Shown here: piece after piece, positions 49,881-62,400 of the stretch
Layout: every line of letters begins with the position of its first letter
How positions within the stretch are numbered: position 1 is the first letter of the stretch
Source of the DNA: Clavelina lepadiformis
Lineage: Eukaryota; Chordata; Ascidiacea; Aplousobranchia; Clavelinidae
Length of the DNA: 64,000 nucleotides
NCBI RefSeq assembly: GCF_947623445.1
Contig: NC_135247.1
Span: forward strand, 15,006,501 to 15,070,500
Direction of reading: 5' to 3'
Notes under the pieces: generated by a model
Told to the model about the DNA's origin: nothing
The model's input: the letters and a program-made list of their open reading frames with translations, nothing else
The model's database searches: none
Translations under genes and position numbers: made by a program

Positions 49881-52800
49881 TTAAACGCCGAATGTTCCAC
49901 TCAACAATCTAACATAGCGCAGATCTACTGATTTTATACCAAGTTTTAAAGCCGGGGACTGGCAAGTCAGTCTAAAATCTTCTTTTTTCATATCGATATA
50001 AAGCGGATCTTCAATTATGGAATGAAGATCGTTTCCGGTTTCTTTCCGCCAATGCTCGAACGACACTCCTGCTCCTTGTACCGTTGATGGAAAGAATTCC
50101 TCCATTTGTGCTTCGTCGCTTGGATCGAAATAATAATCGTTGTAATCCACGTCCGGTATCTCATAATTCCAACGATCCGCCTTGCGCCACAATCTAGCAT
50201 CAGTGTTAGTCACGTAAACTACGTTCTGCTTGAAAGTCAAGATCTGAATAAGAACAAATGAGGAACCACGATTATATTTGGCTTAATATCACCTTTGTAT
50301 ATTTTATTGTTTAACTTTCTAATATTTACTAAATCAACGCCTACTTGTTTAACTTCCGTTCCATTGCCTACAATAGAGTTGCACACACCGAATACTCTTT
50401 CAGAGTTAACGTGTTGAATCATATTATTTAACGCTCGGTTTTGCTGTCCACAGTGGAAGTTTACTGCTGCATCACTCAAATCATAGATCCAGTTTTTCTC
50501 GACTGAATAGAAAAAATTATGATATTTTTGAACAAAAGCGAGCTTGTTTCAAGCAAACATGGTAACCCTGGTTCCTTACCAACTGTGTATGAATGAATGC
50601 AATTGAACAAAGTGGAAAGCGAAATTTCGCATCACTTAGCGTACCTTTATAGAGGTCCTGCCAAACGCCTATACAGCGGGTTAAAATGCGTTTGAACATA
50701 CCTCGCTAGACAAAGGTTCATATAATTAATGAATTTTGTTTCAACAAATATAATATTTGTAAGTTACATTTTTTGATACACGGTTTATTTTTATTTTTTT
50801 GGCAAAATAAGTATTTTCAATTTGATGTATCTCCAATCATTATACCATATTTAAGGACAACTTTTGTTAATAGTTTTCTCAGCAATATATGACTTGCGAT
50901 AAACGATAAATAAATACTTTTCTTATTTGAGTTGGCTCGATTTTTTTGTTTGTTTACAGTAAGAGCTTTTTGTCGCTCCAGAGACACGAGCAGCTCTGTT
51001 TATTTCCCAGTTAACCGATAAAATAATCACTTATAACTTTATAATAAAGTATTATAACTTACCACCATTTTTACGCTAATCTGTGTGAGATTGCAAAATA
51101 TTTTCGTGTTTACAGTATGGTGAAGGGCATAAAGAAGATGACAGAATTAAAAAACTTGCTTTCAACAATGCATCGATAACCTCCTAATATCTTTTTATCC
51201 TAAACTTTATACTAAATTTGCCCACTTTGGATGCCTCGAACGTCGAATTACTGGAAAGGGGTGAGTGGTCCTTTCAACTTTAAGTTAGTGAGCTTTCAAT
51301 GTCATTAGAAGTGACTGCATTGAAAGATTGATTGCAATAAGAGACCGTGACAATTTTACAGTTACAATTTTAATAGACTGTGACTATAAAAGTCACGGTC
51401 TCTTAAAATTTCTTAGCGGTCACCAAATTCAAAGATGGGAAACAGTTAAACAATAAACATATGTGAATTCTATAAAATCTACATTGATTTTTAAAAAGTC
51501 TCAGCAAACCTGTTAAGTGTGACGCGGCAGTATCTCCATACACTCCAATGCCCCCATAATAATAGGGAACAGAACGATGTATCACGTTATTTGCGATATA
51601 AGCATCGAGGAAACACTTCGACATGGCCTTTAGCATAAAAATTGACGTATATTGTTACAACAAAGCCTTTAACTATTCATAATAAATGCGATGGTAGTAG
51701 AAAATAGCTTGCATTTTTAAGAATGAAATTTTACTTAGAAACTTCGATTCTATTTGTTCAAAACTTTATATTCATTACCGCATCCGCTTTGCTGCAGCCG
51801 GAGTTTGACGAAAGGTATATGCCCGCAAAATCATTTAACATGCCTAATCCAAAATTATGGACGTGATTTCTCAAAATGTAGAAAACGTATTCTCCTGGTC
51901 TTTTGTACTCTGCACTAAATGTGCTTTGCCACCCAACCTATTTTAAAACAGAATTGTAACTTTGAATATTTCAACTTCATCAACTAAAGTTTTCGAACAT
52001 TGAATGGGAAGAAGACTTTTGGGATTTCATAAAGTAGGTCATCTACTTGACCGAGAATGGTTGAAAAAGTCATTATGCGGGAGAGAATAACTTTACAACC
52101 TACACTTTGACGTATGATGGATGAATACAAAGTGAGACGTGTATCTTATTAAAATACTACTACGTACATCTTATTGGACTACTGTGCAAAAAGTCAACTC
52201 ACCCTCATGCCAGCGTATGGAGTGAACCCAATATCATTGTCTGTAACATAGATATCACTCACCCCTCTGACATGGATACATGCAGGCTAGAATGGATAAA
52301 AATTGTCATTTTAAGCTAAAGCATAAATCCCTGTAAAAAGGAGACAAGTAAGAAAGCGAAAGTAACGTAAGGGACAAACCTGGTACATGTTGACGACTCC
52401 ACATCGTCGAAATGTATTTTTTCGTATGGTTATGTATCTAGTTGCTAGTGGGTCGCTAAGGTCACCTTTGTAATCAGTTCCAATGGCGAAGTATCCCAAG
52501 TCTGTAAATCTGTTCTCGGCAATCTATTATAAAGGGTTTGTGCTAAGGTCAGAGAAGACAATGCTAAAACAAAATTGAAAATGTTGAACGTTAAACACGT
52601 ACTGTACATGTAAAGGTAAATTTTCCCCGATTAATTCTTATCGTTCAACTAACATTTATATTAATAGATGCCAGTAGATAGATAGCTGTGTATCCGACGT
52701 TGGTGAAACAACAATTTTCGATTGATATATTTCTGGAATATTCGAAAGTCAATAAAGATGGGGTTTCATCTGTTCCTTCAATGTCCCTGTCATTGCCGTG

Positions 52801-54652
52801 GCGCAATTCCAAATCATAAAGATCTATGCCTTCTCCGTAAGTAACTGAAAACAAACTGTAAAGTATTAAATACGTGATGGTCATACAGTCAAGCTTGACA
52901 TATTAGCTAACAATTGTTTCAAACGTTGAGTATATAAAGTTCAATCAATGACTGGGTTTTGAAACCTTCAAGCATAACATCAGCGGTGCCTACAAACACA
53001 TCCTCAGCTTCAAGAGCTCCTTCTGGCGGAATAAAATAAAACATTCCTTTCTTTTCGTCACAGTAATACTCGCCCACTGAATCCAGTTCTAAAAGTTGGA
53101 AAAAAAACGGAATTCACTTGCAGGACCTTTGCGACTCTCTTATTAATTGGGTATCAATCTTACCTTCATATACATTTTCAACAATATAACGCCATCCTGA
53201 TGGCTTAGGATGACTCCCAACAGCATATCTTAATGGTCGCTCGAAGTAGAGTGAATTAGTATCTTTGTCTACTCTCCCAATGGTTCCTCTCTCGGCATCC
53301 CAGGCTTGATAAACGAAAATCTCTGCTTTATCAAGGTTGGACCAGTTTGGATTGATGTCGCCATCAGCATACACGAAACCATTTTTGTTTTCATCAGGGC
53401 AATGCTGAAAATGCAACAGTTGTGAAATGTTTTCTCCTGAAAGTAAAAGATGCTGCTTGCTTTAAGGCACACCTGGGTAAAGCCTCCTGTTCCATTTATG
53501 TTACAATCTTCGGTGTTAATCAAGAGATTTTTTATGGTCAAATATGGCCCTTGACCAGTGAAATCTTTGCCTGTCCAGTTTTCCAAACTAGGTTTCCTAC
53601 GACAAAAATAGAGCGATTATAAGAGCAAAATATTTGAGACATACTGTAAATCTAGTTGGTTACTTCATAAACATCTGGCCAGATTGAACAAAAGTATAAA
53701 CGTGGATTAAAAGTAGATTTTGTTTAAGTTTTCTCATCACCTTGCTCTCAAAAGCCGTTTTCTTCCAAGAAAAGCGTTTCTAGTGCAAGGCCCATCATAC
53801 GGAGCAAAATATATTTTGTCATCAAGTTTTGAAAACTCCGTTCTGGGAATCATGTTTCCCCCAGATATAACAGGCCTATCAAACTTAGAATGACCGACAA
53901 TCGAAAGTAAAGTGTCCTAAAAATATTAACCAAAAACAATGGTGAATACAAAACCTACATCACGAAAATATATGATATATACAAACCGAAAGTTGTAAGA
54001 AAAAACTGCACTCGGCAATGATGCCATGTATCAGACACTTTCCAGACGCCATTATATTCAAAACCTTTCTTGGACGTTATTGGACGTTACAACCATGCTT
54101 TGTACTCACTCTTTCATCCAGTGTGATTGTATTTGGAACTAGATGTACTCCTCCTTTGACAAGTAACACAGCTTTTTTCTGCTTACATTTTCGTATTCGT
54201 CTCATGCCTTTGATTGCTCCAAGAAGAGTTTTGAAAGGACCGTTTTGAATCAAATTATCTGGTTCGAACAAGGTTCCTTCCCATCCATCATCGCCAGTTC
54301 TATGGTCAAGGTAAAAATGCTGGTTACCTCTATACCGCTTGTAGATCTCGTCGTCACTGGGTCGTGGAGGGCAAACACCAGATGTGCTTATTGAAAAGCA
54401 TTTCTGAAAACAAAACAAATTTCTACGGAAGTTGTTCCAACTACTGTTGATAGCAAGTTTTCGTTTTTTTTCGTGCCCTGAATTAAAATAACTGCGTCTT
54501 TCGGTATAAGTCTCAGTGGACCATGGCTTTACACTACATGTCACTGGCACGTTTTACGTCACATTTCTCGTGCTAAGTAGTACTGCAAATGTACGCACTC
54601 TTACCGTAATTGGCAACAGCAGCAATCCGCAAATAAAATACAGCTTGTACAT
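49881..54652 (-). CDS. secreted right-handed beta-helix protein, GH141-like, gene 2
   Basis: Thirteen exons from 54652 down: 54652-54605, 54403-54110, 53916-53741, 53596-53473, 53404-53164, 53088-52966, 52844-52654, 52523-52380, 52286-52203, 51937-51779, 51627-51510, 50502-50345 and 50243-49881, giving 740 residues. Exon sizes and phases repeat those of gene 1 almost exactly (176, 124, 241, 123, 84, 159, 118 and 158 bp are identical). Signal peptide MYKLYFICGLLLLPIT. The family blocks are HFYLDHRTGDDGWEG, RPVISGG, GRKRLLRARKP, ELDSVGEYYCDE with FYFIPPEG, YDLELRHGNDRD, YAGMR and DPLYID..DFRLTCQSPALKLG. Here intron 2 uses a normal GT donor. It is convergent with gene 1. The protein is predicted to be extracellular; its activity is unknown. 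No defect was seen. Confidence 0.88.
51330..51403. repeat. hairpin-forming inverted repeat in beta-helix gene 2 intron
   Basis: TAAGAGACCGTGAC-type sequence pairs with GTCACGGTCTCTTA. The outer 13-14 bp match perfectly and the inner arms partly. It lies in the intron between exons 11 and 12 and could be a very short foldback element. Confidence 0.55.
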
Positions 54653-57115
54653 TTTTTCCCTTGCTGAATATCAAGCTATTACCGCTAGTAGGTTACTTTC
54701 TGAAACTACAAAAAGTTACTGATAAATATGACACGTAAATATCACATGTATAACATGAAATGTGAGTGCACATTTTCGGTATAGTCAACCACTTCGATGA
54801 GAAACCTTTCGCGCTTTTCGTCTCGAATGCTAAGTGCTCAAGTACAGATTGAGCTTCACAGCAAAGAAAGCGTCTTTGCTAAATAGAAAACATTACAGCC
54901 CTGTTGTACTTCTCGCTGAAATGCGGAAACGAAGTTATTTGCGTTGTTACAAATTCATGCAAATAAACGGAAATTACATCAGTCACATGCTGTGTGGTGA
55001 CTTGCATTTCTTGCAAAGGCTTTAATGCGGTTTGGTTAAGTTTTACATTTTGCCTTTCATTGCGTATCGTCAGTGTTTCGCATTAACTTGAATGTACTCT
55101 TTAAAAGAGATTGATCACATGCATTTTATCTATTCTCAGGTAGATTCAGACGAATTGAATACATCACAAAAATAATCCTTACGTTGCTTCATACATCTAC
55201 TACTTTATTGGAAATTAATAATCTCACAAAAGCGATATAATGCCTGCAATACTGTTTTGTTACAATGTATAATTTACCTCTATCATGTCCAAATGTGGTT
55301 GGATTGGAACCGCTACTTCTGGCGGCTTATACAAAAAAATAACCGAAAAATCTATTAAGTATACATCTCATGGCTCCATTTGAACTTCAACACCAGCGCA
55401 CTTACGAAACCAACGCCGGTGAGATATTTTGTTAATATTGGTTTTTGTGATTTATAATACAAACGTTTACCAATAGTTTGCCAACAGCATAGCCCCATTG
55501 TCAATCAAAGCAAACCCTGGACTTCACTGATGTTTATAATGGCGTACCTAAGCTGAAGTTTTCCTTTAAAGCCAAAAGGTTTCTTAATTGAAGTGAGTTG
55601 TTGCTATCTCAATGTAGGCTACTTTAGAAAGTTGTCAATTGTCTGCTGAACGTTGTTTTCGACAGCGTCGAGCGATGAGATTGTAATCTCCACAGCTAAA
55701 CTAATGTAGTCGCCTTCTCTCTTTCCAAAAATATCTGGCCATATTCCTTTCGTTTCGCAGCTGGGAAATTTTGTCTTGAAGTTTTTTGATCATCGTGATA
55801 CGATGATCATACGCGCACATCATCGTGACATTTATCTGTGAGCGACAATGTACGCAATTGTTCGGCGTATTCTATGTATGTTCTTTGCCATGACATAGAA
55901 GTCCGGTTGTGCGAATTTTAAATCATCGTGCAATATTCGACAAGATTGCTGGCAGTCTTTCCTCGAATAACCAGGTTATTCAATACACTGCTGCACGTTT
56001 GGTGCCGGTCTTTGTTCGGATAAACCATTTCCCATTTGGCACAGAGCTTCCGCAGATAAGATTCGCCAAAACCGTCAAAGCGCAGGCAAAGTGTTTGTAA
56101 AAGTTGTTGCAAGATTTTGTGAAGACTATACTAGCTTTTGAATAACGTGATGTTGTCCAGACCGTCATGGCTCGAACTCTGTTGATCAAAAACACTGAGT
56201 CATGTTACGTCACACGCCCTTGTTATTGGTTTTGAACAAAGGTTGCCACTGATTGTTTCATGGTATGCAGTATGCTGTAAGCCTAAACGCAAATACGTAC
56301 CGTATTTTTTGTTTTGCTTTTAAAGATTTTTTCACCGCTCGTTAAACTTCAGGGCACTTCAGGTTAAACCTTCTCGTTCAACCCCCTTCAGGCAACTCAA
56401 GGCGTAATTCGTGGTTTCTCGCAATAACCTTTATGTAGCGTTTAGTTTATTTTTATTTGCTTTGTCTCATGCAGACAAGAAGTTAACTATAGTACAATCA
56501 GCACACAAAATAACAAAAATAAAAAATATAATGTGTTTGACGATGTTTTTCTCCTCACTACTCTATATGCAAACCATAACGTAACTACAGAAGCTGCAGA
56601 GCTCAGATCAGAGAATTAAACTAAGAATTTTGTTTTGAAACTACAAACGGATCGAGCAAATTGAATTATGTCTTCCTTCCTATGCGCATTTACAACGATT
56701 AACATGTGGTAAGCCTACGCATACGTGGCTTATAAACGAGTGTGGTATCACACAACCACCAGTAAGTATCATATAGGAGTTGCTACAGCAGTACGTATAG
56801 CGTGAAGTATAGGCTATACCGCTATACTAATGCGACTACATTTGGCTGCGACATAAGCTATAACTTAGTTCATTGCTTTGCCTTTTGTCGGAATATTATT
56901 TCAGAACGTTTTTTTACAGTAGTTACACGATTGATCCCTAGCGAGTAGCGAGGTAGGGTTAGTTTCTGGTTAATCGAAAGGCTAGTTTTGGTTTTGTTGA
57001 TTATATGAGCATAATGAAAGTATAGATCTAACCGGGAAGTCATAATAACGTTTCTGGAAATGTAATTGCTGCGTAATTTGCAATAAGCGCACTCCCGGAT
57101 GTGGATTAATTAGAG
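54653..57115. other. intergenic upstream of beta-helix gene 2 and thyroglobulin gene
   Basis: It separates the divergent genes at 54652 (-) and 57198 (+). A minus-strand stretch at about 55610-56200 looks like decayed coding sequence (separate entry). No other feature was recognised. Confidence 0.4.
55615..56195 (-). pseudogene. decayed coding stretch, family unassigned
   Basis: On the minus strand, several codon-like segments appear in different frames with intervening stops. One ends near 55918 and includes FDGFGESYLRKLCAKWEM and SSVLNNLVIRGKTASN. Another near 55625-55780 includes GKREGDYISLAVEITISS before a TAG. Base composition is higher in GC than the flanks. It may be a relic of a host gene or of a DNA transposon gene. 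No motif allowed a name and no complete gene can be supported. Confidence 0.3.
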
Positions 57116-57122
57116 TATAAAT
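57116..57122 (+). promoter_or_regulatory. TATA box, thyroglobulin-domain gene
   Basis: TATAAAT lies 82 bp before the ATG at 57198, giving a predicted start near 57146 and a 5' UTR of about 50 bases. Confidence 0.5.
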
Positions 57123-57197
57123 GCACATTTACTTTGCAGGATGCATTTTGATCTTTCTGAAGGAATTCTGATTTCAAAGAATTTTTTTGTGAACACG

Positions 57198-57584
57198 ATG
57201 CGCACATTTCTGATATTGTCACTGCTCTGTTTTGCCACTATGTTGGTCTGTACGTCTGCAGGTATATAGATGAAAATCATAAGCACTTCTATTTTCTATT
57301 ATATTCCTTTTATTCCAATCAATTTTCTTTTGGCAAGGTTGGCCTCCATATACCATTGGATCCTTTTTTTAGGTATTTTTGGGTCGGAAAACTGCATAGA
57401 AGCACTCGATCTAGCAGAAGAAAAAGAGAAACGCGGCTTACTCGGCGTACCAGTCCCGAAATGCGCGATAGACGGAAGGTGGAAACCTGTTCAATGCGTT
57501 GCAGCCTACTGTTGGTGCGTTGATGGTGAAGGAAATGAAAAACCTGGTACACTGAAATTCCTGAGCCAACCCAACTGTCATTAA
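57198..57584 (+). CDS. small secreted thyroglobulin type-1 domain protein
   Basis: Two exons, 57198-57261 and 57373-57584, join at phase 1 to encode 91 residues. The first exon is a signal peptide (MRTFLILSLLCFATMLVCTSA). The second is a single, complete thyroglobulin type-1 domain with the diagnostic order C-x2-A, GVPVPKCAIDGRWKPVQC, CWCVDGEG, GT and a final PNC: six cysteines, enough for three disulfides. Stand-alone domains of this kind (thyropins) often inhibit cysteine cathepsins or occur in extracellular matrix and venom-like secretions; the role here is inferred, not shown. A TATA box lies upstream and an AATAAA near 58055 may end the transcript. It sits between beta-helix genes 2 and 3 on the opposite strand. 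Confidence 0.9.
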
Positions 57585-59448
57585 GGTTGGTATTCTACTA
57601 ACGAACATTGAAAATGCTAAAGTCACCAAACACGATATAAATTGTGGGAAAATTCGTAGTTGCAGTTCAAAAATTTTCCTTTGATGTACTAACGTGTCAA
57701 CCACGTATAGCCTGCAGCAACTTTCCAAACGGTTTGCAAGAAAAGGCAAGCGGTTTGGCTGCCCAACTCCGGCGAAGTCCACTAATAGTAACCTTGGGGT
57801 AAATGGGCCAGTGTTGTAAGGACCCAAGTAATTGACCTGTCTTGATAAGCACTTTCAAACGACTTTACTTAGTGTCAGTTGTCTTTAGAAAAATGTGATG
57901 GCAAAGGTTGGAGCTTTGGGTAGAAAAACATATCATATACGTTCATAACTAGCTGTACTAATCCGAATGGATTGCATATGTCCAAGCAAATTTTAAGCAT
58001 TTTATTGATTGGTAATCACCTGGATGTAGCGCATACTGTGGCATTCGCAAACTTAATAAAGATAACTGAATTGACCTGACTTAACTTGAGTTGAGCCACA
58101 ACATATTAAATGGACGAAACTTTTAATTTTAATCAGAAAAGTGACTTGGTTTTGACCTTGCAGAACAGGCATCACCCATAGGATGTGATTAATTATAGTT
58201 TTATCGTGTTTTATTTTGCAGTTCAACGCGCTGGGCTAGTGGGATTTAACTATGACCTCAACCTTTGACCTAAGACGATGGCTCTTCTTTCATTTAATTT
58301 TATCTTGACTTGACTAATTTAGTTCTATAGTTTATCTGATTTTGTGTAGTAAACTGATCGGATTGTTTTGAGTTAAAATTGGCCGAAATAAATGCATTAA
58401 TAAAAAAGAGTTTACTGTTAACGTTGAGTTTCTAATTTTTTCGAATTGAGAGATTCCAACCATTGCAATGAACCATCTCCATTACAGTAAAACTGAAAAT
58501 ACTTAATTGTTTCCGTCGTGAAAAAGGCTTTTTACGCTTGTATTTGATACACAGATTTCACGTATATTACACTGCAGCTGTGATTCAAAGAATTAATGCA
58601 AGTGCTTCCGTTTAAAATTGATTGGGCGGAAAACGCATTCAAGTACATTCTGATTAACGAGATCACGTTCGCAGTGAAACGGCATGTAAACAAAATAATT
58701 CATCATATTTAAAAAACGTGTCGCTTGTTTGTTTCATATCACTGTGTTTTACGATCTGTGTAGCAGGAAACAAGAGAATGTTGTATTGCAATATAAGGGC
58801 AGTTAGCTACAGCTGGTTGTGATGTGCAGAATAAGCAATGATCTTGATTTAATAAGAGCGTTGAAAGAAAGTAAATAAATTGGGAATTTCCTAAGTATCA
58901 GAGTTACCTGCATTTGGTTTACGGTGTCGGTATCAGAAGACATTCCATCGGCCAGCAGAAAATAAACACAGCGTGTCTATCATACAATATATTTTAAGAC
59001 GTGGGGACCTATGCTGTGCTAACACGTTAGTTAGTTTAGTTTTTCAAACCAGAGGTTACGTATAGCTTGTCAAGCTGCACAACACTGTTATCGAAGACTG
59101 CCTTTATTGATAAGATATTTCAGTGATTTATATATTTATCCATCTTTATCATTTAGAATGGTTGCAAAGCGCACAGGTACATCGGCTATGATTGCTATTT
59201 TCGCCCCTACCCTACCTTCCATCTTGTCAGAACTTAAAGGAGTAGTAAGGCTTTAGACTATGTTGCCAGACGTGGAACTAATTTGCCAGCCTAACTGCTT
59301 GTCAATCACCGGAGTGATTTCGTCGGTGCAGCGCTTCATCTACTTTGATAACAAACTAGTGGCGCCGTTATAAATAAGATAAACTTCAACAATATAACAA
59401 TTGCATTTCCGGAATGGCGGACGACGCTTGATAACTTTGCTCAGACAA
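57585..59448. other. convergent intergenic region
   Basis: It holds the 3' flank of the thyroglobulin-domain gene (AATAAA near 58055) and the 3' side of beta-helix gene 3. No further exon, RNA or repeat was recognised. Confidence 0.4.
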
Positions 59449-62400
59449 TTAGCAAATACCACTCCTACTTCTGACTTTCCGAAGATCAACAGACTGTATT
59501 CCGATCTGTCTTGCCACGGACGTTCGCTTTAACCGATAATCTTTTCCTGCAAGATTCCAATATTGAGGGTTGTCGATAACAGAACGAAGGTCATTGAACG
59601 TGCTTTTCTTCCACTCGTTCCACGACTTATATTTCGGGAAAAAATCGACAACTTGAGAGCTATTTTCGTGGCTGAAATAATATACGTTTCCGTCGACCTG
59701 GGGAACGTCGTATATCCATTCATCCAAAGGTCTCCACATTCGGGCATAAACGTTGGAAACGAATATGACGTTTTTCTTGAATGTCAAGTCCTGTATTGTA
59801 ACAGAAATTCAGAAATAGTGGAAAATAAAGTATTTCAACAAAGACGAGAAGTAAAAATAGCTACCTGTTTCAGAAGTACACCCCGACCCGCAATAACGCT
59901 GCATGTGCCTAGCACGCGGCTTTTGTCAATGTGATAAATCATGTTGTTCAAAGCGAAATTGCGTTTTCCGCACAAAAAAACTACTGCTGCACCGTCCAGA
60001 TTGTAAAGCCAGTTCTTTTCGACTGCAATATCAAAAGTTATAAAAGCCATCCGAGGAAAAAGTGTAAAGATTTTGCAACTCATTTGTAACGAAGGAGTTT
60101 GTACGGGGAATTTTAGCCGAGAATCGTCCGTCGGTGTATTTGTACAATGGGGAGCATATAAAGTTATTGGAGTACCGGTAGATTTGCGGTAGTTATGCAA
60201 AAATATCTAAAGGAACTTGATCAAGGATTCGCTCCGTAATTACCTGTGAGTGATGAAACGGCTAAGTCTCCATATATACCATGCGCCCCATAATAATAAG
60301 CTGATGAATGGTGAATTGTGTTAAAGGCAACACGCGCGTGTAAGTGACAAAAAGTACTTGTCTGTAACAAAAAGAGCAATACAATGTTATACGATCATCT
60401 TAATTCAAAAATAAAATTCTAGCATAATATATTATATTTTTAAGTGATTACTGATTAGGTTATGAGATAACTTACAGCTTCTGGACCGCTGCAAGCAACG
60501 TTGGGAGATAGATAGATTCCGCCGAAATCATTTAAAATTCCAAGACCATAATTTCTCACGTCGTTCTTCTCAATGTAGAAAACATATTCGCCCTCTCGGA
60601 CGTAATCTTGTTTAAATGTTTGCTGTGACCCGATCTAAAAACATTGTTAAAATTTAAACTTCAGGGAAGACAAAGCGAATTGAGAATTTGGCGTGAAACA
60701 GTCAGTTAACTCACCCTCATTCCAGCATAGGGTGTGTAACTGATCCTATTTTCCTTAACAATTATTTTCTTCATCCCTCTTACGTGAATGCAACTCGGCT
60801 AAAACGAAATTAAACATACCGTAAAACCTTGTTTAAAAGTGGCGTTCTATTAGAGGTGACGTTCAATTAGAGGTTGCCGCTCTATTTTTCGACTAGCTGG
60901 TCAGAATTTTGAAATAAAGTTTATTAATGAAAAGAAAAAACACCAAACACATTTACCGGTATATACAGGTAATTAGAAAATATACCAATACAGGGTGATT
61001 ACTGGTAAGTAATCACAAATTCACTGGTTAAAATCAAGAGACCTGCTAATACAATTCCGCCGCTAAAAGTGGTGTTCTATTAGAGGTGGCGTTCAAATAG
61101 AGGTTTTACGGTAATTTGTGAAGATTTTTTAAGCAAAAATAAAACTTCGGTTTCACCAGTAAAAGGCAACTGGAAAGTCAGTGTATTGTATGAGTGAGGT
61201 CCTACGAAAACTTTGTCTTCTTGAAACCCAAAGTTATACCTGAAACATATTCCACACCCCACAACCCTCAAAGGTGTTTCGTCGAATCAACAAGTTCCTG
61301 GTCCCAGAAGATGTGCTAATTGCAATGTAGCCAATGTTATAAAATGAATTTCCAGCAATCTATAAAACAACCTTTAATCGCAAACCATCCTTTGAAGGAG
61401 GAATCGATGCATTTTATGAAAAGTGCGAAAAATGTTAAATTTACTAAACTTTTATTCCAACCACTCTTGCGCAAAGTGAAGTTTTAGAGGTTGGTAGAAA
61501 ACGAGTTGAGAGGTTTAATAGACAAACTATCATTATAACCTTCACGTTGGTGGAGGAGTTGTATACGAATATTGCTGTGTGACCAACATTGGAGAAAGCG
61601 CAGTGATATATCGAGGCGAGGTCAGCTTTATTGAACTCCAACAAAGCAGGTCTCGGATTGTACTTGACTTTAGCTCTGTCGTTGGAATGGCGAAATTCAA
61701 GGTCAACGAATTCAATTCCTTTTGTATTTTGCACTGTTATAAAACAGTTATACCCAGTTAATCTATAACCGGTCCGTTATCGCTAAAGGAGATTTCTTGT
61801 TCGTATCTCACCGATAAAGAGAGTTCTCGTGGACGAAACAAAAACGTCTTCGTGTTTAAGTGCTTCAGATGGAGGAATGATAAACAAAAGTTTTCTTTTT
61901 TCATCACAGAAGTATTCGCCCGTCGCGTCCAATTCTGTAAATATTTTACAATATATCATTTCATGAAACATTTCTAACCTTGAAAGTATACCATAGTTGC
62001 TTAACGAGGTGGATAATGTAGGTGTTATGGTTCTCAGGAGGACCCAATGAAACAGCTAAAATCATATCGTACATGAAGTAATTTAGCTGTGAATTTATAA
62101 ACTCGCCAGTTTCATTTAAATCAATCTATAATGCAAGTTATGCAACTTAAAGCAAAATTCGCTTAGACGGAAACACAGGCAACAAGAATGACTGCATTCA
62201 CTTTATAAAAATCGTTGGACAGTCGTCACACGAGTTAGGGCTGCATACGAAAATAACCTCTAAATAATTGGGCTTAAGTTATACCTTCGAAAATATGTTC
62301 GATAATATAACGCCAGCCGGAAGGTTTCGGATGATTTCCGATGGGCGATCTTAAGGAAGAAGTAAAATTAACATGGTTTCCAACAACCGACTTTATATTT

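Noticed and set aside
57438-57827. Minus-strand open frame of 129 codons
   Set aside because: It is the antisense shadow of the thyroglobulin-domain exon.
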